64,000 nucleotides of DNA from JAHEJE01 sp965216335. GTDB lineage: Bacteria; Pseudomonadota; Alphaproteobacteria; Rhizobiales; Aestuariivirgaceae. The stretch is taken from positions 992,001-1,056,000 of the forward strand of contig OZ244154.1 in the NCBI GenBank assembly GCA_965216335.1, in the 5' to 3' direction. The position numbers and the translations under genes are program-made. Each line of letters begins with the position of its first letter. The stretch's first letter is position 1. Positions 46,082-55,041 of the stretch are shown in pieces. A model generated the notes under the pieces. The model was given only the letters and a program-made list of their open reading frames with translations, had not been told where the DNA came from and did no database searches.

Positions 46082-47044
46082 TCAGCCATTCACCATCTTG
46101 CGTGGTAATTTGGCAATCTTGCCGCCGGCCGGTTTTCCCGCCGGCGGTTCTGTTTCGTGCGGGCCGCGCGCCGCCAGGCCGGCTTGAGAGCCCTGTCTTG
46201 GAACCTCCAGGCGGCCGAGCGTGTGCAAATAGGCATCGGTACCGCTGCTGCGGTCGTAAACCGAGAAATCGGTGCTGCGGTCGCGGAAGCTTTTCAGAAC
46301 CTGGCCAAGGCCCCTGATCCCGGTTTCGCGCTGGCGGCGGACCAGGTCGAGATCGATCTCGATTGGAAACAGATCTTCCTGACCATATGTCTGGTACAAC
46401 ATAGTCGCGTTGGGGTCGGCGACACAAGACCGGCCGATCCCGCCGGCGCCAAGGCCGTTCACGTCGAAGACGTAGCACTGGAACTGCGCCGCTGTCGCGC
46501 GCACGATAGCCAGTTCGGCTTCGCGGTCGGTGGTGCCGGTCAGGCTCGGGTGGATCAGCACCTCGACGCCTTGCGAGGTGAGCTGGCGGGTGGTTTCGGG
46601 AAACCACATGTCATAGCAGATCGACAGCCCGAAGCGCCCGACATCAGGCACATCGAACACACAGAACTCGGTTCCGGCTTCAACGGCGGCCTCGTAGGGC
46701 CGGAACGGAAACATCTTGCGGTACTTGGCGACGATTTGTCCTTGGGGGTCGATGACCACCGATGTATTGAAGATTTGACCGTCTGCGGTTTGCTCGAACA
46801 TCGAGCCGGGAATGATCCACAGGTTGTGCCGCCGGGCATCGGCGCAGAACTGATCGATGACTTCGTTCTCGAACGGCATCGCGAACTTGGTCAGCGGTCC
46901 GAAGGCGGCAAGTTCGCTGAACACCGCCATCTGGGTCCACGGGAAGCGGGCCATGAGCATATCGAGCCGGTGCCGCATCGCTTCGACGTTCGAGTGAAAC
47001 GCCGAAACGTGCATTTGAATGCCGGCGATTGCAAAAGGGGTCAT
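46082..47044 (-). CDS. Carbon-nitrogen hydrolase (nitrilase superfamily)
   Basis: A 320-residue amidase-type enzyme. The Glu-Lys-Cys triad is visible in FSELAAFG, KYRKMFPF and SICYDMWFPE. This superfamily includes N-carbamoylputrescine amidase and other omega-amidases, which would suit a neighbouring decarboxylase, but specificity cannot be read. The C-terminal 45 residues are Gly/Pro/Lys-rich. It is the first gene of the minus-strand set, 88 nt from the decarboxylase; the start lacks a strong ribosome site. Confidence 0.87.
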   Translation of the reverse strand: MTPFAIAGIQMHVSAFHSNVEAMRHRLDMLMARFPWTQMAVFSELAAFGPLTKFAMPFENEVIDQFCADARRHNLWIIPGSMFEQTADGQIFNTSVVIDPQGQIVAKYRKMFPFRPYEAAVEAGTEFCVFDVPDVGRFGLSICYDMWFPETTRQLTSQGVEVLIHPSLTGTTDREAELAIVRATAAQFQCYVFDVNGLGAGGIGRSCVADPNATMLYQTYGQEDLFPIEIDLDLVRRQRETGIRGLGQVLKSFRDRSTDFSVYDRSSGTDAYLHTLGRLEVPRQGSQAGLAARGPHETEPPAGKPAGGKIAKLPRKMVNG

Positions 47045-47203
47045 GGGCTGGGCCAGTTCTTGTTGTTATGGCTGATTCCAATATTAGACGCTTGTTTCCT
47101 CATGCAGAATTGTTTTCTTCTTATTGTGCGGCTGAGTGGCCGGTTGCCGGTCCGCGACGGATATCGCGGCCCGGCAGTGCCATTGTGTTGGTGCGGTTCA
47201 CGC

Positions 47204-47704
47204 TCAGGCGTGAGCTGCTTCGAACTGGTCCTGCTGGATGCCCAGCTCAATCGGCGCAACGTCGCTGAACACGTCGTCCTTGGTCTCGACGCAAGCGCTG
47301 GCAACCGACCAGAAGTGACCGAACGGATCAACCAGCTTGCCGCAGATGCCGCCCCAGGGAACTTCGGCCAGGCTGGATATTTCCACCGCGCCCGCTTCCA
47401 GCGCGTCGGCCCAGACTGACGTTGCATCCTTGACGTCGAGGTGCAGCATCGAGGCCGAGCCGCCGATTGACAGCGGCGACAGGATGCCGGCATCAACAAA
47501 CTCGTCGCACAGATAGAGGCGTGCACCGCAGATTTCCAGCTCGGCATGCTGTATCAGTTCCGTACCCGTCACATTGCTGCGGGTGATCTCCTTGGCGCCG
47601 AAAGCCTGCTTGTAGAATGCGATTGCCGCGGCGGCATTGCTCACCGTGATATACGGCGTGAGGGCGACTTTGGGTTTTTTGGTTGAAGTCCGTTTAGAGG
47701 CCAT
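47204..47704 (-). CDS. VOC/glyoxalase-superfamily protein (PhnB-like)
   Basis: A 166-residue protein of the vicinal oxygen chelate fold, in the PhnB-like subgroup. Landmarks are LTPYITVSNAAAAIAFYKQAFGA at the start, IQHAELEICGARLYLCDE, and VDPFGHFWSVA near the end. Such proteins bind small ligands, sometimes through a metal, and many have no known substrate. The ATG at 47704 begins MASKRTSTKKPKVALTPY; longer readings have no family support. It lies 159 nt upstream of the nitrilase gene on the same strand and may or may not share its promoter. Confidence 0.85.
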   Translation of the reverse strand: MASKRTSTKKPKVALTPYITVSNAAAAIAFYKQAFGAKEITRSNVTGTELIQHAELEICGARLYLCDEFVDAGILSPLSIGGSASMLHLDVKDATSVWADALEAGAVEISSLAEVPWGGICGKLVDPFGHFWSVASACVETKDDVFSDVAPIELGIQQDQFEAAHA

Positions 47705-47815
47705 GTCAAGTTCTCCGAATGACGTTAGTTCATGAATTGAGTGTCGATGAGCCGGCTTGCGGCTTTCGAACATCATACACCATATTGCAGGAAAACTAAC
47801 AAATTATTACACACT

Positions 47816-48211
47816 ATGGATCAAGATGTCGCATTAGGCGTTCAAATGACGGTAACCCAGGCTGATCTGCCCGAACTCCGGGCGGCCGGTCGGCTGGGGG
47901 AGTATGCCGTTGTCTACCGGGTTTGGCGCAGCCAGCAGGGTGGCGGCTTCGGCGATCAGGGCAGCCGCCCGTTTGCCTGGGGTGTGCTTGTCTACGTCGA
48001 TACCGTGCTGGCCCGGGTCAACAGCGCCCGCGGCCACGGTCGCGAGTGGAACAGCCTGGACCGCCTCGAGCCCTGGCTGCGCGAACAGGGTTTCTGGTAC
48101 TGGTGGACACGAAATGATTTGGAGCCGCTGGGCGTTTCGGGGGCAACGGACGACGATCAGGGCGACGAGAATACCCCGCCCGCGATGGACCTCCACCGCG
48201 TCAATGAATGA
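47816..48211 (+). CDS. Small hypothetical protein
   Basis: A 131-residue soluble, acidic protein that I do not recognise. It has several Trp residues (WNSLDRLEPWLREQGFWYWWTRND) and no Cys, signal peptide or membrane segment. The start at 47816 gives MDQDVALGVQMTVTQ; an ATG at 47847 is an alternative. The AT-rich leader and divergent arrangement with the VOC gene support a real gene. No function is proposed. Confidence 0.6.
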   Translation: MDQDVALGVQMTVTQADLPELRAAGRLGEYAVVYRVWRSQQGGGFGDQGSRPFAWGVLVYVDTVLARVNSARGHGREWNSLDRLEPWLREQGFWYWWTRNDLEPLGVSGATDDDQGDENTPPAMDLHRVNE

Positions 48212-49089
48212 TCAAAACCGCCCTGCAAGCCGCAGGCTTTGCATCCACTGTCCGCAGCACGGCATCCGTTGCCGGATGTTGTCGAACAGATGGCAACGCA
48301 CACCCGAAAGCGATGCGCCAACCCCAATAGACCGTCGAACATCCCTCGGCACCATCAAGATGCACCTGGACGCGGGTCGCAGGTTGTCCCAAAACATCTG
48401 ACGACGGACAGCATGATGCCAATTTTCTACTCAAAGACGCGTTGATGTTTCGCATTCCTTTGTGTTCTTCACTGTCGCGATCAGATCGTTGCGTCTTTAT
48501 GTGTTGCGGTTCGCCCCACGTTCTCGTTGCGCAGGAGCGAAGATAGACCGGTTGATTCAAGATAAACAAGGTTTTCCCTTGCTTCAAAACTATATCGGAA
48601 TTTGTATTTGCTTTGGGCAGTCAAAGCTTAACCACTTAGAGATCGAGGACCGTCCGTTAACAAGCACAGTAAGTGCACAAAATTCTCTTTATACCAGCGG
48701 CCCTCAGAAAACGCCCATTTGATGGAGCCAAATTCGTTCATATGGCAGGCGCGGCGCGCAGCGCGATGCGGTGCATCTGGCAAGCGGCGCAACGCACCAG
48801 ATGGGCGAATTTGGCCCACCGAAGGCCGGATTTTCGCTCTTGCTGGACGTCGTTATGCTCGGCTTGCGGTCAACCAGACCGCGGCACCGAGCATGCCTAG
48901 CCAGCAAAAGCGAAAATGCGGTCAAATGGGTGTTTTCTGAGGGCCGCTGGTATTACCTAGAGAAGCGCGGCTGGTTGAGGCCCGCCGTTTGCTTTTGGTG
49001 TCAGGATTTGACGCGGCGCCCAACGCGACCAAGTCCAGGAGTAGTCCCAGCGATTATTCTTGGAGTTCGCGAGCGGCAGCGCAGCGCTG
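48212..49089. other. Gene-poor region with a palindromic element
   Basis: 878 bp. Apart from palindromic element copy 4 (48691-48953), no gene, RNA or regulatory site was recognised. Several short open frames exist on both strands but lack ribosome sites and family features. Confidence 0.6.
48691..48953. repeat. Palindromic element, copy 4 (type 3 ends)
   Basis: A 263-bp element with inverted ends of about 30 bp that begin ATACCAGCGGCCCTCAGAAA. The flanks fit TA duplication, but here the target is ATAT-like rather than CTAG. The interior carries the same core as copies 1-3 in the opposite orientation (GGGCGAATTTGGCCCACCGAA). The shared core with different termini shows that ends and interior evolve separately. 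Confidence 0.82.
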
Positions 49090-50136
49090 TCATGTCGTCT
49101 CGGCCCGCCCGAATCTTTGCTCATAGGCACTCAGAAACCTGGTGAACCTTTGGTGGGCGTAAGGGATGAAGCGGATCTTTTGAATGGGTTGCACGGCAAG
49201 CGGCAACGCGGCCATGGCGTATTTGAAGTCGGAGAGAGGCAACAGGTCTCTCGTGCTCTGAAGCAGCCTTTGAAATTCAGTCTCTCTGTCACCGTGGGAC
49301 GCAAACTCGACATGGTCGAGATAGGCGCCGATCAGCATACCGAGCTCCTGATCTCCAAACTCCGGCTCGGCAATCCGGAAATAAGGATAGTCCGGCTGTT
49401 GGTGGCGCATCACCGTTTCGGCGAACAGGTTTGAGAAATCGTACGCCTTGTTGTTGAGGCAGGAGAACTCGAAATCGAGCAATCTGATCTCTGCGTTGTC
49501 CAGCTTCATGATGTTGCCGTGATAGGTGTCGTTGTGACAGAAGGTCAGATCGCCCTCGGGAATGCAGCGCCGCACTTTTGAAAGGGTCTTGGGGCTGTAA
49601 ATCTGGCGGAGATCTTCGCACAGCGCCCGCTCCTCAGGCGGGAAGGCATCGATCCTGTCTTCCAGTATGGTTCTTGCCAGCCGGCCCCACTTGGCGAAAA
49701 GAGCCTCGAAGAACGTCTCCTGCGGCAGGTTCGGCGGCTTCAACTGATGCAGGCGGTAGAGCTGACCGGCAATCTTTCGCAAGTTTTCACGATCGAACAG
49801 ATCATCGGCCCGCAATGTGCGGCCTCGGTAAAACGCTTCGATGCGGCATGTTCTGTCATAGTGATAACAATGGGCTGCGATGTTGTTGGCCCCAAGCGCC
49901 TGAAACACCTCCCTTTCCGTTTCAAAGTCCAGGATGGCGTTCTCTTTGCCCTCAAGGCGCCGGTAAAGCACGGCTGCCGGTTCGATCGGCTGAACGCATG
50001 CCTTGGACCGGATACCTATCGTGAATGAGGAAAAGCCCTTGGGATCGTCCAGGTCGAAATCCGAAATGGAGAGATTTGCCCACTCGGGAAACAGGCTCCG
50101 GCAGGTCTCAAACGCTGCCGACTTTGCAGAAACCAT
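49090..50136 (-). CDS. Choline/ethanolamine-kinase-like phosphotransferase
   Basis: A 348-residue protein of the aminoglycoside-phosphotransferase/choline-kinase fold. The catalytic loop is LTFCHNDTYHGNIM (HND...N) and the metal-binding motif is LLDFEFSCLNNKAYDFSN, close to choline kinase. The N-lobe contains VLYRRLEGKENAILDFETE. It probably phosphorylates a small alcohol or amino alcohol in the cytoplasm; choline, ethanolamine or a related head group are candidates. It stands alone, flanked by gene-poor regions. Confidence 0.85.
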   Translation of the reverse strand: MVSAKSAAFETCRSLFPEWANLSISDFDLDDPKGFSSFTIGIRSKACVQPIEPAAVLYRRLEGKENAILDFETEREVFQALGANNIAAHCYHYDRTCRIEAFYRGRTLRADDLFDRENLRKIAGQLYRLHQLKPPNLPQETFFEALFAKWGRLARTILEDRIDAFPPEERALCEDLRQIYSPKTLSKVRRCIPEGDLTFCHNDTYHGNIMKLDNAEIRLLDFEFSCLNNKAYDFSNLFAETVMRHQQPDYPYFRIAEPEFGDQELGMLIGAYLDHVEFASHGDRETEFQRLLQSTRDLLPLSDFKYAMAALPLAVQPIQKIRFIPYAHQRFTRFLSAYEQRFGRAETT

Positions 50137-50748
50137 ATATCCGTCCCCTCGCTCGCTTCATTCGACCCGACAGGCAGGAATAGCCGAACGTCCGCCCGGT
50201 GAACAGCCGAACCTCCCCAATTAAATTGGTCCATCTCCGGAACGATATGCTGGATCGTTGAGTTTAACTCACATGCTGTCGCATTACCGCCGTCTCGTCA
50301 GTGCTGAACGACCGCCAGAAGGGACAACCGCCAACACCGCGGGTATGAGCAGGCAGAGGATTGTTAGAAGTAGCCCCGGGTTGACGATCAAAGACGCATC
50401 GGCGTCACCAAGCGGTTCATTTCTGACCGGACGAATCGATGCCGGCAGCCGGCGCTCTGGAGCAAATCAGGTCACCGAAAACCCAGGGCGCCAGAGCTTC
50501 AGATGGACCAAAAACACAAGCTGCGCGCCGGTTTAGGCCTGACGTAATTCACTTTTCAATTCGACCACCGCAATGAATAACGAAGCTGCGCGTGAGCGGG
50601 AAAGACAAGCGGACCCACGATTAGTGCTGGACCGGAACCGAATGCATTGGGAGGGAAATACCCCTGGCACCGTCACCGCCGGTGAACCGCTCCTGTCGCC
50701 GGGATCGCCCCACCCCGGGTGAGCTTCAGGGTCACACTCGTGGAAAAA
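50137..50748. other. Intergenic region, nothing recognised
   Basis: 612 bp between the choline-kinase-like gene and tRNA-Thr. No gene with coding character, repeat or regulatory site was recognised. Confidence 0.5.
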
Positions 50749-50824
50749 TGGTGCCGCAAGAGGGATTTGAACCCCCGACCCCCGCATTACGAATGCGATG
50801 CTCTACCAACTGAGCTATTGCGGC
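50749..50824 (-). tRNA. tRNA-Thr (anticodon CGT)
   Basis: A 76-nt tRNA on the minus strand with acceptor stem GCCGCAA/TTGCGGC, encoded CCA and anticodon loop TTCGTAA, giving CGT for ACG codons. It lies just downstream of hemY. Confidence 0.96.
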
Positions 50825-50876
50825 TCTGGGTGTTGGGTCTGATACGCGTTCTGCGGTGTCATTTCAAGTCTGCTGA

Positions 50877-52739
50877 TCAGCTGAACCAGCTGCGTTTGCC
50901 GTTGACGGGACGGTCGGTGCGCGGGCCGGGGTCGTCGGGCTGCCGGTTGTCCGGCAACAGCTGCTCGATGACCTCCTCGCCGGCCTCGACCGTGTCGGCC
51001 GCCTGCTTGCGCACGACATCTTCCATGTCCGGCGCATCAGCTTCCTCCTCGGCCGCCGCCTTGACCGGCTCGGCCGGCGGTACCGCGGAACCGGAACGGT
51101 CAGCCGCGGTTTCGTCGGGCTCTTGCGACGAAGCCGTGTCCGCTTCGCGGTCCGGGTCTTCTTCAGCGTCTTCGGCCTGCGCTTCGGCTTCCTCGACGGC
51201 CTTCTGATCTTCCTCTGCAGCTACGGCTTCGTCCGCTTCGCCACCGGCGGCTGCAACCTCGTCAACCGGATCCTCCGGCGCGGGCTCTTCGACCGCCGGC
51301 TCATCGGCAACGTCTTCATCGGGCTCCGGTGCCTCTTCAGCGACGGCCTCCGCTGCCGCCGCCACACCGGACCCGCCAACGACCACGGCATCGTCGCCCG
51401 GCAACGGCGCTTCTTTCTCAGGCTCGGGAATGAAACTGTCCTCCGGCGGTGTGCCCAGTGCCGTCAAAGGCACCCGCCACTCAAAGGCGCCGAGTTCGCC
51501 GCTCACCGGCGACACCGGCAACCAGGTCTCCGACACATATCCGTCCGCCGTCCACGCCGGATCGCGCGGCGCCCTGACGGCCCGAGACAGCCACTCGCGC
51601 GACCGGCCATGATCGCCGAACTCGCCGTCCTCGATCTCGGCCATCATCAGGCACAGCCGGCTCGACGGGCGATCTGCCGTATGCACATCGAGCGCCTTGC
51701 GGGCCGCCGTCCAGTCGCGCGCATCGATTGCGGCACGGGCCTGGGCAATCGCGCCCTCGACACCGCCGTCGCTGACCCGCAGCAGTTCCTTCACACGCTG
51801 CAGCCGGTCCTGGGCGGAATCGCCCGAGCGGGCATGGATGTAGGCATCGGCGATATCAGGATGCGGCGACAGCCTCCAGGTCTTTTCCAGCACCCGCGAG
51901 GCCTTGCGCAAGGAGCCATGTTCGGCATGCGCCCGCCCGGCCACGACGGCAGCCGGCACCAGCGACGGATCGAGCTTGTGCGCCTTCATGGCCAGATCGA
52001 TCATCGCGTCCGGATCATCCTCCGCCGCCATCGCCTGGGCGGTATACACCACCGCCTTCCTGGCATTCGACATGTCGCGGTCGATGATGCCGGAGCGCCG
52101 CTGGCTGTCGATCAGCCGGGCCACGGCCGGCCAGTCTTCATCGTTCGACAGATAGCCGGACAGGGCCTGCGACGCCCAGGCGAGCGATGTGTCGAGATGG
52201 TGCGCCTTGGCGGCATACTTCTGCGCCGCCGCATCGTCACCATCCTTGCGCGCCGCCACATAGAGCCCGCGCAACGCCACGACTTCGGTCTCCGGGTCCT
52301 TGAGCATTTCCTGGTAGATCTGCGACACCCGCGAGTTGTCGCCGCGCAACTGTGCCGCCTGGGCTTCCAGAAGGTGCGCCAGCGGACTGTCCGCCACAAG
52401 TTTCTTGGCCTGCAGGGCCTGGCGCTGGGCACTTTGCGCATCACCGGCACTGACCGCCACCATGCCCTTCGACAGGGCCTCTATGCCCTTGCGGTGACGG
52501 CGCGCCCTGAACACATCGCCAACGGAGCTCGGAAACCCGAAAATCAGCCGGATGAGCCACCAGGCGAACCACAACACGAAGAACAGCAGCACGAAAAGAC
52601 CGATCATCAGGTAGACCGGAATCTCTTCAATCTGGTAGCCGAGCCAGGTGACCGACATCGTGCCCGGCTGATCGGCCATCCACGTAAAGGCGAAGGCCAG
52701 CGCGGCCAGAATTGCAAAACGTACCAGCAATTTGATCAT
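50877..52739 (-). CDS. hemY: HemY-like membrane TPR protein
   Basis: A 620-residue inner-membrane protein of the HemY family found in heme operons of proteobacteria; it is not protoporphyrinogen oxidase, despite the shared name. Two N-terminal membrane helices (about 5-22 and 42-68) precede TPR-type helical repeats (about 90-400). The C-terminal 180 residues are extremely acidic and Ala-rich (Glu/Asp/Ala/Pro), an extension beyond the usual 390-430 residues. It is last in the hemC-hemD-mitofilin-hemY set, 14 nt after the mitofilin gene. Its function remains poorly defined; it may scaffold heme enzymes. Confidence 0.88.
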   Translation of the reverse strand: MIKLLVRFAILAALAFAFTWMADQPGTMSVTWLGYQIEEIPVYLMIGLFVLLFFVLWFAWWLIRLIFGFPSSVGDVFRARRHRKGIEALSKGMVAVSAGDAQSAQRQALQAKKLVADSPLAHLLEAQAAQLRGDNSRVSQIYQEMLKDPETEVVALRGLYVAARKDGDDAAAQKYAAKAHHLDTSLAWASQALSGYLSNDEDWPAVARLIDSQRRSGIIDRDMSNARKAVVYTAQAMAAEDDPDAMIDLAMKAHKLDPSLVPAAVVAGRAHAEHGSLRKASRVLEKTWRLSPHPDIADAYIHARSGDSAQDRLQRVKELLRVSDGGVEGAIAQARAAIDARDWTAARKALDVHTADRPSSRLCLMMAEIEDGEFGDHGRSREWLSRAVRAPRDPAWTADGYVSETWLPVSPVSGELGAFEWRVPLTALGTPPEDSFIPEPEKEAPLPGDDAVVVGGSGVAAAAEAVAEEAPEPDEDVADEPAVEEPAPEDPVDEVAAAGGEADEAVAAEEDQKAVEEAEAQAEDAEEDPDREADTASSQEPDETAADRSGSAVPPAEPVKAAAEEEADAPDMEDVVRKQAADTVEAGEEVIEQLLPDNRQPDDPGPRTDRPVNGKRSWFS

Positions 52740-52753
52740 GCCACCTGCTCCCG

Positions 52754-54226
52754 TCAGCCGCTCGTACCGGTTGCCGCCAGCTGCCGCAGCACGGCTTCGG
52801 ACAACTGCTGCAACGCAGCCTCGGCCGCCAGTTTCTGTTTCGCCTTGTCCTGCCAGCCGGCCAGCGCTTCGGGCACATTGTCGGTCTTGGCGGCAAGACC
52901 GGCCGCAGCGTTCTCAAGGTCCCCGGCGGCAACCCGCGCTGCGGCCTGCTTGAGCTCCTCGCCCCAGTCGGTTTCACCGACTTTGCGCACCTTGACCACC
53001 TTGGTGAGTTGCGACGTCAGGGCCGACATGATGCCGCCCTCCTCGACCTTCTTGGCAGCCTCATCAGCCTTTTGCTCCGCCAGTCCGGCGGCGATCTGCT
53101 CCAGTTCACCGGCCAGCGACGTCAGCGAACCGACACCGCCCGACGATAGCTCGCGCAGCTCCGCGATACCCGGCAGGGTCGGCGCCACACTGACAAGGTC
53201 GTCAAGCTCGCCTGAAAACGGCGAGCCCGAGGCAACGGCTGATGACAGCTTGGCAAAGCTTTGCCCCAATGCCGAAACGGTTTGCGTGGCGCGGGCCTCC
53301 TGCTGAGCCTTGAGCGCTGCCAGCGCTTCACTCAGGCCCGACACCTGTGCCTTGAGGGCATCGACCGCACCGGCCTCGGCACCGCCTGCCTGGCTCACCG
53401 CATCGAGCTTGCCTTCCAAACCAGACAGTTTGTCGCCGAACGCGGCAACACTCGCCGTCAGTTCTTCCACCTTCAGCGCCGTGCCGGCCTGGGCTGCCGT
53501 TCCGCTTTCTCCCGACTGTGCCGCGGCGCTGATGGCTGTGTTCAACTCGTCGATGCGGGCCTGCATTTGCGCCAACTGCGCAGAGGCCTCTTTCTGCCGG
53601 TCAGCGGCCTGCTTCTGTTGCGCCTGCAAGGCGGCGTCGGCCTCTTGCTTGACCGTCGCTATGGTTGTTTCCAGAACGCTGACCTTCTGAGCGTTCGCCG
53701 CGGCAGCCTTTTGTGCTTGTTCGAGCTGCTGCTGGAGTTGCGTGATCACGGCGCTGTCGCCGGACGCAGCCGGTCCGTATGTCCGGTACAGCCAGGCCCC
53801 TGCCCCGCCGGCCAGGATCAGCGCTGCCAGCCCGGCGGCAATCAGCTTGCCGCTGCCGCCACCCGAACTGGCGGTCCCAGCACTCTCTTGCGGTTGTTCT
53901 TCAGGAGTGTCCCCTGCGCCGTCCTCGGCTTGCGCGCCCGCCGGTTCCGGCCTTTCGGTTTCCGCGGTCTCAGCGGCGTCATCACCTACACTATCAGCTG
54001 CCGCCTCAACCGGCGCTTCATCGCCTGATGCCGACGTTGCGTCTTCGGAGCCCTCGGCATCGTTCCGTTCGGCCTCGGAAACGTCTTGCGCTGCGGTCTC
54101 AACGGCCTGCTTGGCATCCTCGCCGGCTTGCGCTGCGCTGGCCTTGACCTCTTCGGCTTCCAGATCGATCACCCTTGGCCGCGCCGGCTTGCGCGGTTTG
54201 CTCGTACGCCTCGTCTTGCGTGCCAT
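52754..54226 (-). CDS. Mitofilin (Mic60)-family inner-membrane protein
   Basis: A 490-residue protein with a basic, then acidic N-terminal region (1-125), one membrane helix (GKLIAAGLAALILAGGAGAWL), a long coiled coil (about 150-330) and a C-terminal mitofilin-type domain (about 380-490). Alphaproteobacterial Mic60 homologues lie in this same heme operon and are ancestors of the mitochondrial crista-junction protein, where they shape membranes. The order matches that known location, supporting the call. Sequence identity in this family is low, so the assignment rests on architecture and context. Confidence 0.85.
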   Translation of the reverse strand: MARKTRRTSKPRKPARPRVIDLEAEEVKASAAQAGEDAKQAVETAAQDVSEAERNDAEGSEDATSASGDEAPVEAAADSVGDDAAETAETERPEPAGAQAEDGAGDTPEEQPQESAGTASSGGGSGKLIAAGLAALILAGGAGAWLYRTYGPAASGDSAVITQLQQQLEQAQKAAAANAQKVSVLETTIATVKQEADAALQAQQKQAADRQKEASAQLAQMQARIDELNTAISAAAQSGESGTAAQAGTALKVEELTASVAAFGDKLSGLEGKLDAVSQAGGAEAGAVDALKAQVSGLSEALAALKAQQEARATQTVSALGQSFAKLSSAVASGSPFSGELDDLVSVAPTLPGIAELRELSSGGVGSLTSLAGELEQIAAGLAEQKADEAAKKVEEGGIMSALTSQLTKVVKVRKVGETDWGEELKQAAARVAAGDLENAAAGLAAKTDNVPEALAGWQDKAKQKLAAEAALQQLSEAVLRQLAATGTSG

Positions 54227-54291
54227 TTGTGCCCTCCGGCTCTCTCAAGGGTCCTGACCCCAGTTCCACAATCCGGCAATGCCCGGGAATG

Positions 54292-55041
54292 TCAACCCTG
54301 ACCGCCCAGTGTTGCCGACAATATGCTTACCATTGCGTCATCGTTGGCCGCCCCGGCGACTTCCAGGCCCGCCGCCGGGCAGCCGCTTTCGCGCACCGCC
54401 TTGGCAACATTGTCCGACAGACAGTAGTAGCGAATGAATCCTGCCCCCGTACGGTTGCGGCCCAACCGCCCCATCAATGTGCACCAGATACGCGCCGTGC
54501 GCGGTGAATACAGACATACCGCCACCTGAGTCCGGGATCCGAGCAGCTCCTCGACCTCCCGCGGCAGCGCTTGCGCATGCACCGCATGATAAACCACCAC
54601 GCGCGCCACTGTGAACCCCAGCGCGGCCAATTGTCCGGCCAAATCGCCGGCTGTATGGACGCCTGACGGATAAAGGATGGTGCCCTTCCCGGGCTGACAG
54701 TACTGCTGCACCTCACTGACCACGGCGTCGACATCTCCCGCCGCCTCAATGATGCAGCCAAACCCGGCCGCGCGCGCCGCCACCGCCGAGGCCGGCCCGA
54801 CCGCAATGGCCGGCACACCGGTGAATCTGTACCCATCGGGACGCGCCATCAGTCCGCGCACGCCATTGGCGCTGGTGAACACCACAGTCTGGACATCGCC
54901 GACGGGAAGCGGATCGACACTGCGGGGTTCGATACTGATCAGCGGGGCAACGACACTCGTCAGTCCGGCCTGCTCCAACCGGGCCGCCAGCCGGGCCGCA
55001 TCGGGCTGCGGCCGTGTCACGATCACCACCGCAGACGTCAT
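54292..55041 (-). CDS. hemD: Uroporphyrinogen-III synthase
   Basis: A 249-residue enzyme that closes and inverts ring D of hydroxymethylbilane to give uroporphyrinogen III. The start IVTRPQPDAARLAARLEQAG and the VVFTSANGVRGLM segment are family-typical; TILYPSGVHTAGDLAGQL also fits. Sequence conservation in HemD is low, but the overlap with hemC (ATG within the hemC stop) and the operon order make the call firm. Confidence 0.9.
   Translation of the reverse strand: MTSAVVIVTRPQPDAARLAARLEQAGLTSVVAPLISIEPRSVDPLPVGDVQTVVFTSANGVRGLMARPDGYRFTGVPAIAVGPASAVAARAAGFGCIIEAAGDVDAVVSEVQQYCQPGKGTILYPSGVHTAGDLAGQLAALGFTVARVVVYHAVHAQALPREVEELLGSRTQVAVCLYSPRTARIWCTLMGRLGRNRTGAGFIRYYCLSDNVAKAVRESGCPAAGLEVAGAANDDAMVSILSATLGGQG

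Noticed and set aside
48201..48587. Minus-strand frame of 128 codons in the gap after the small hypothetical gene
   Set aside because: No ribosome site, no family features and a mixed composition unlike neighbouring genes.
50877..52739. Taking hemY as protoporphyrinogen oxidase
   Set aside because: It has two membrane helices and TPR-type repeats, not a flavin-binding fold; it is the proteobacterial HemY of unknown activity.
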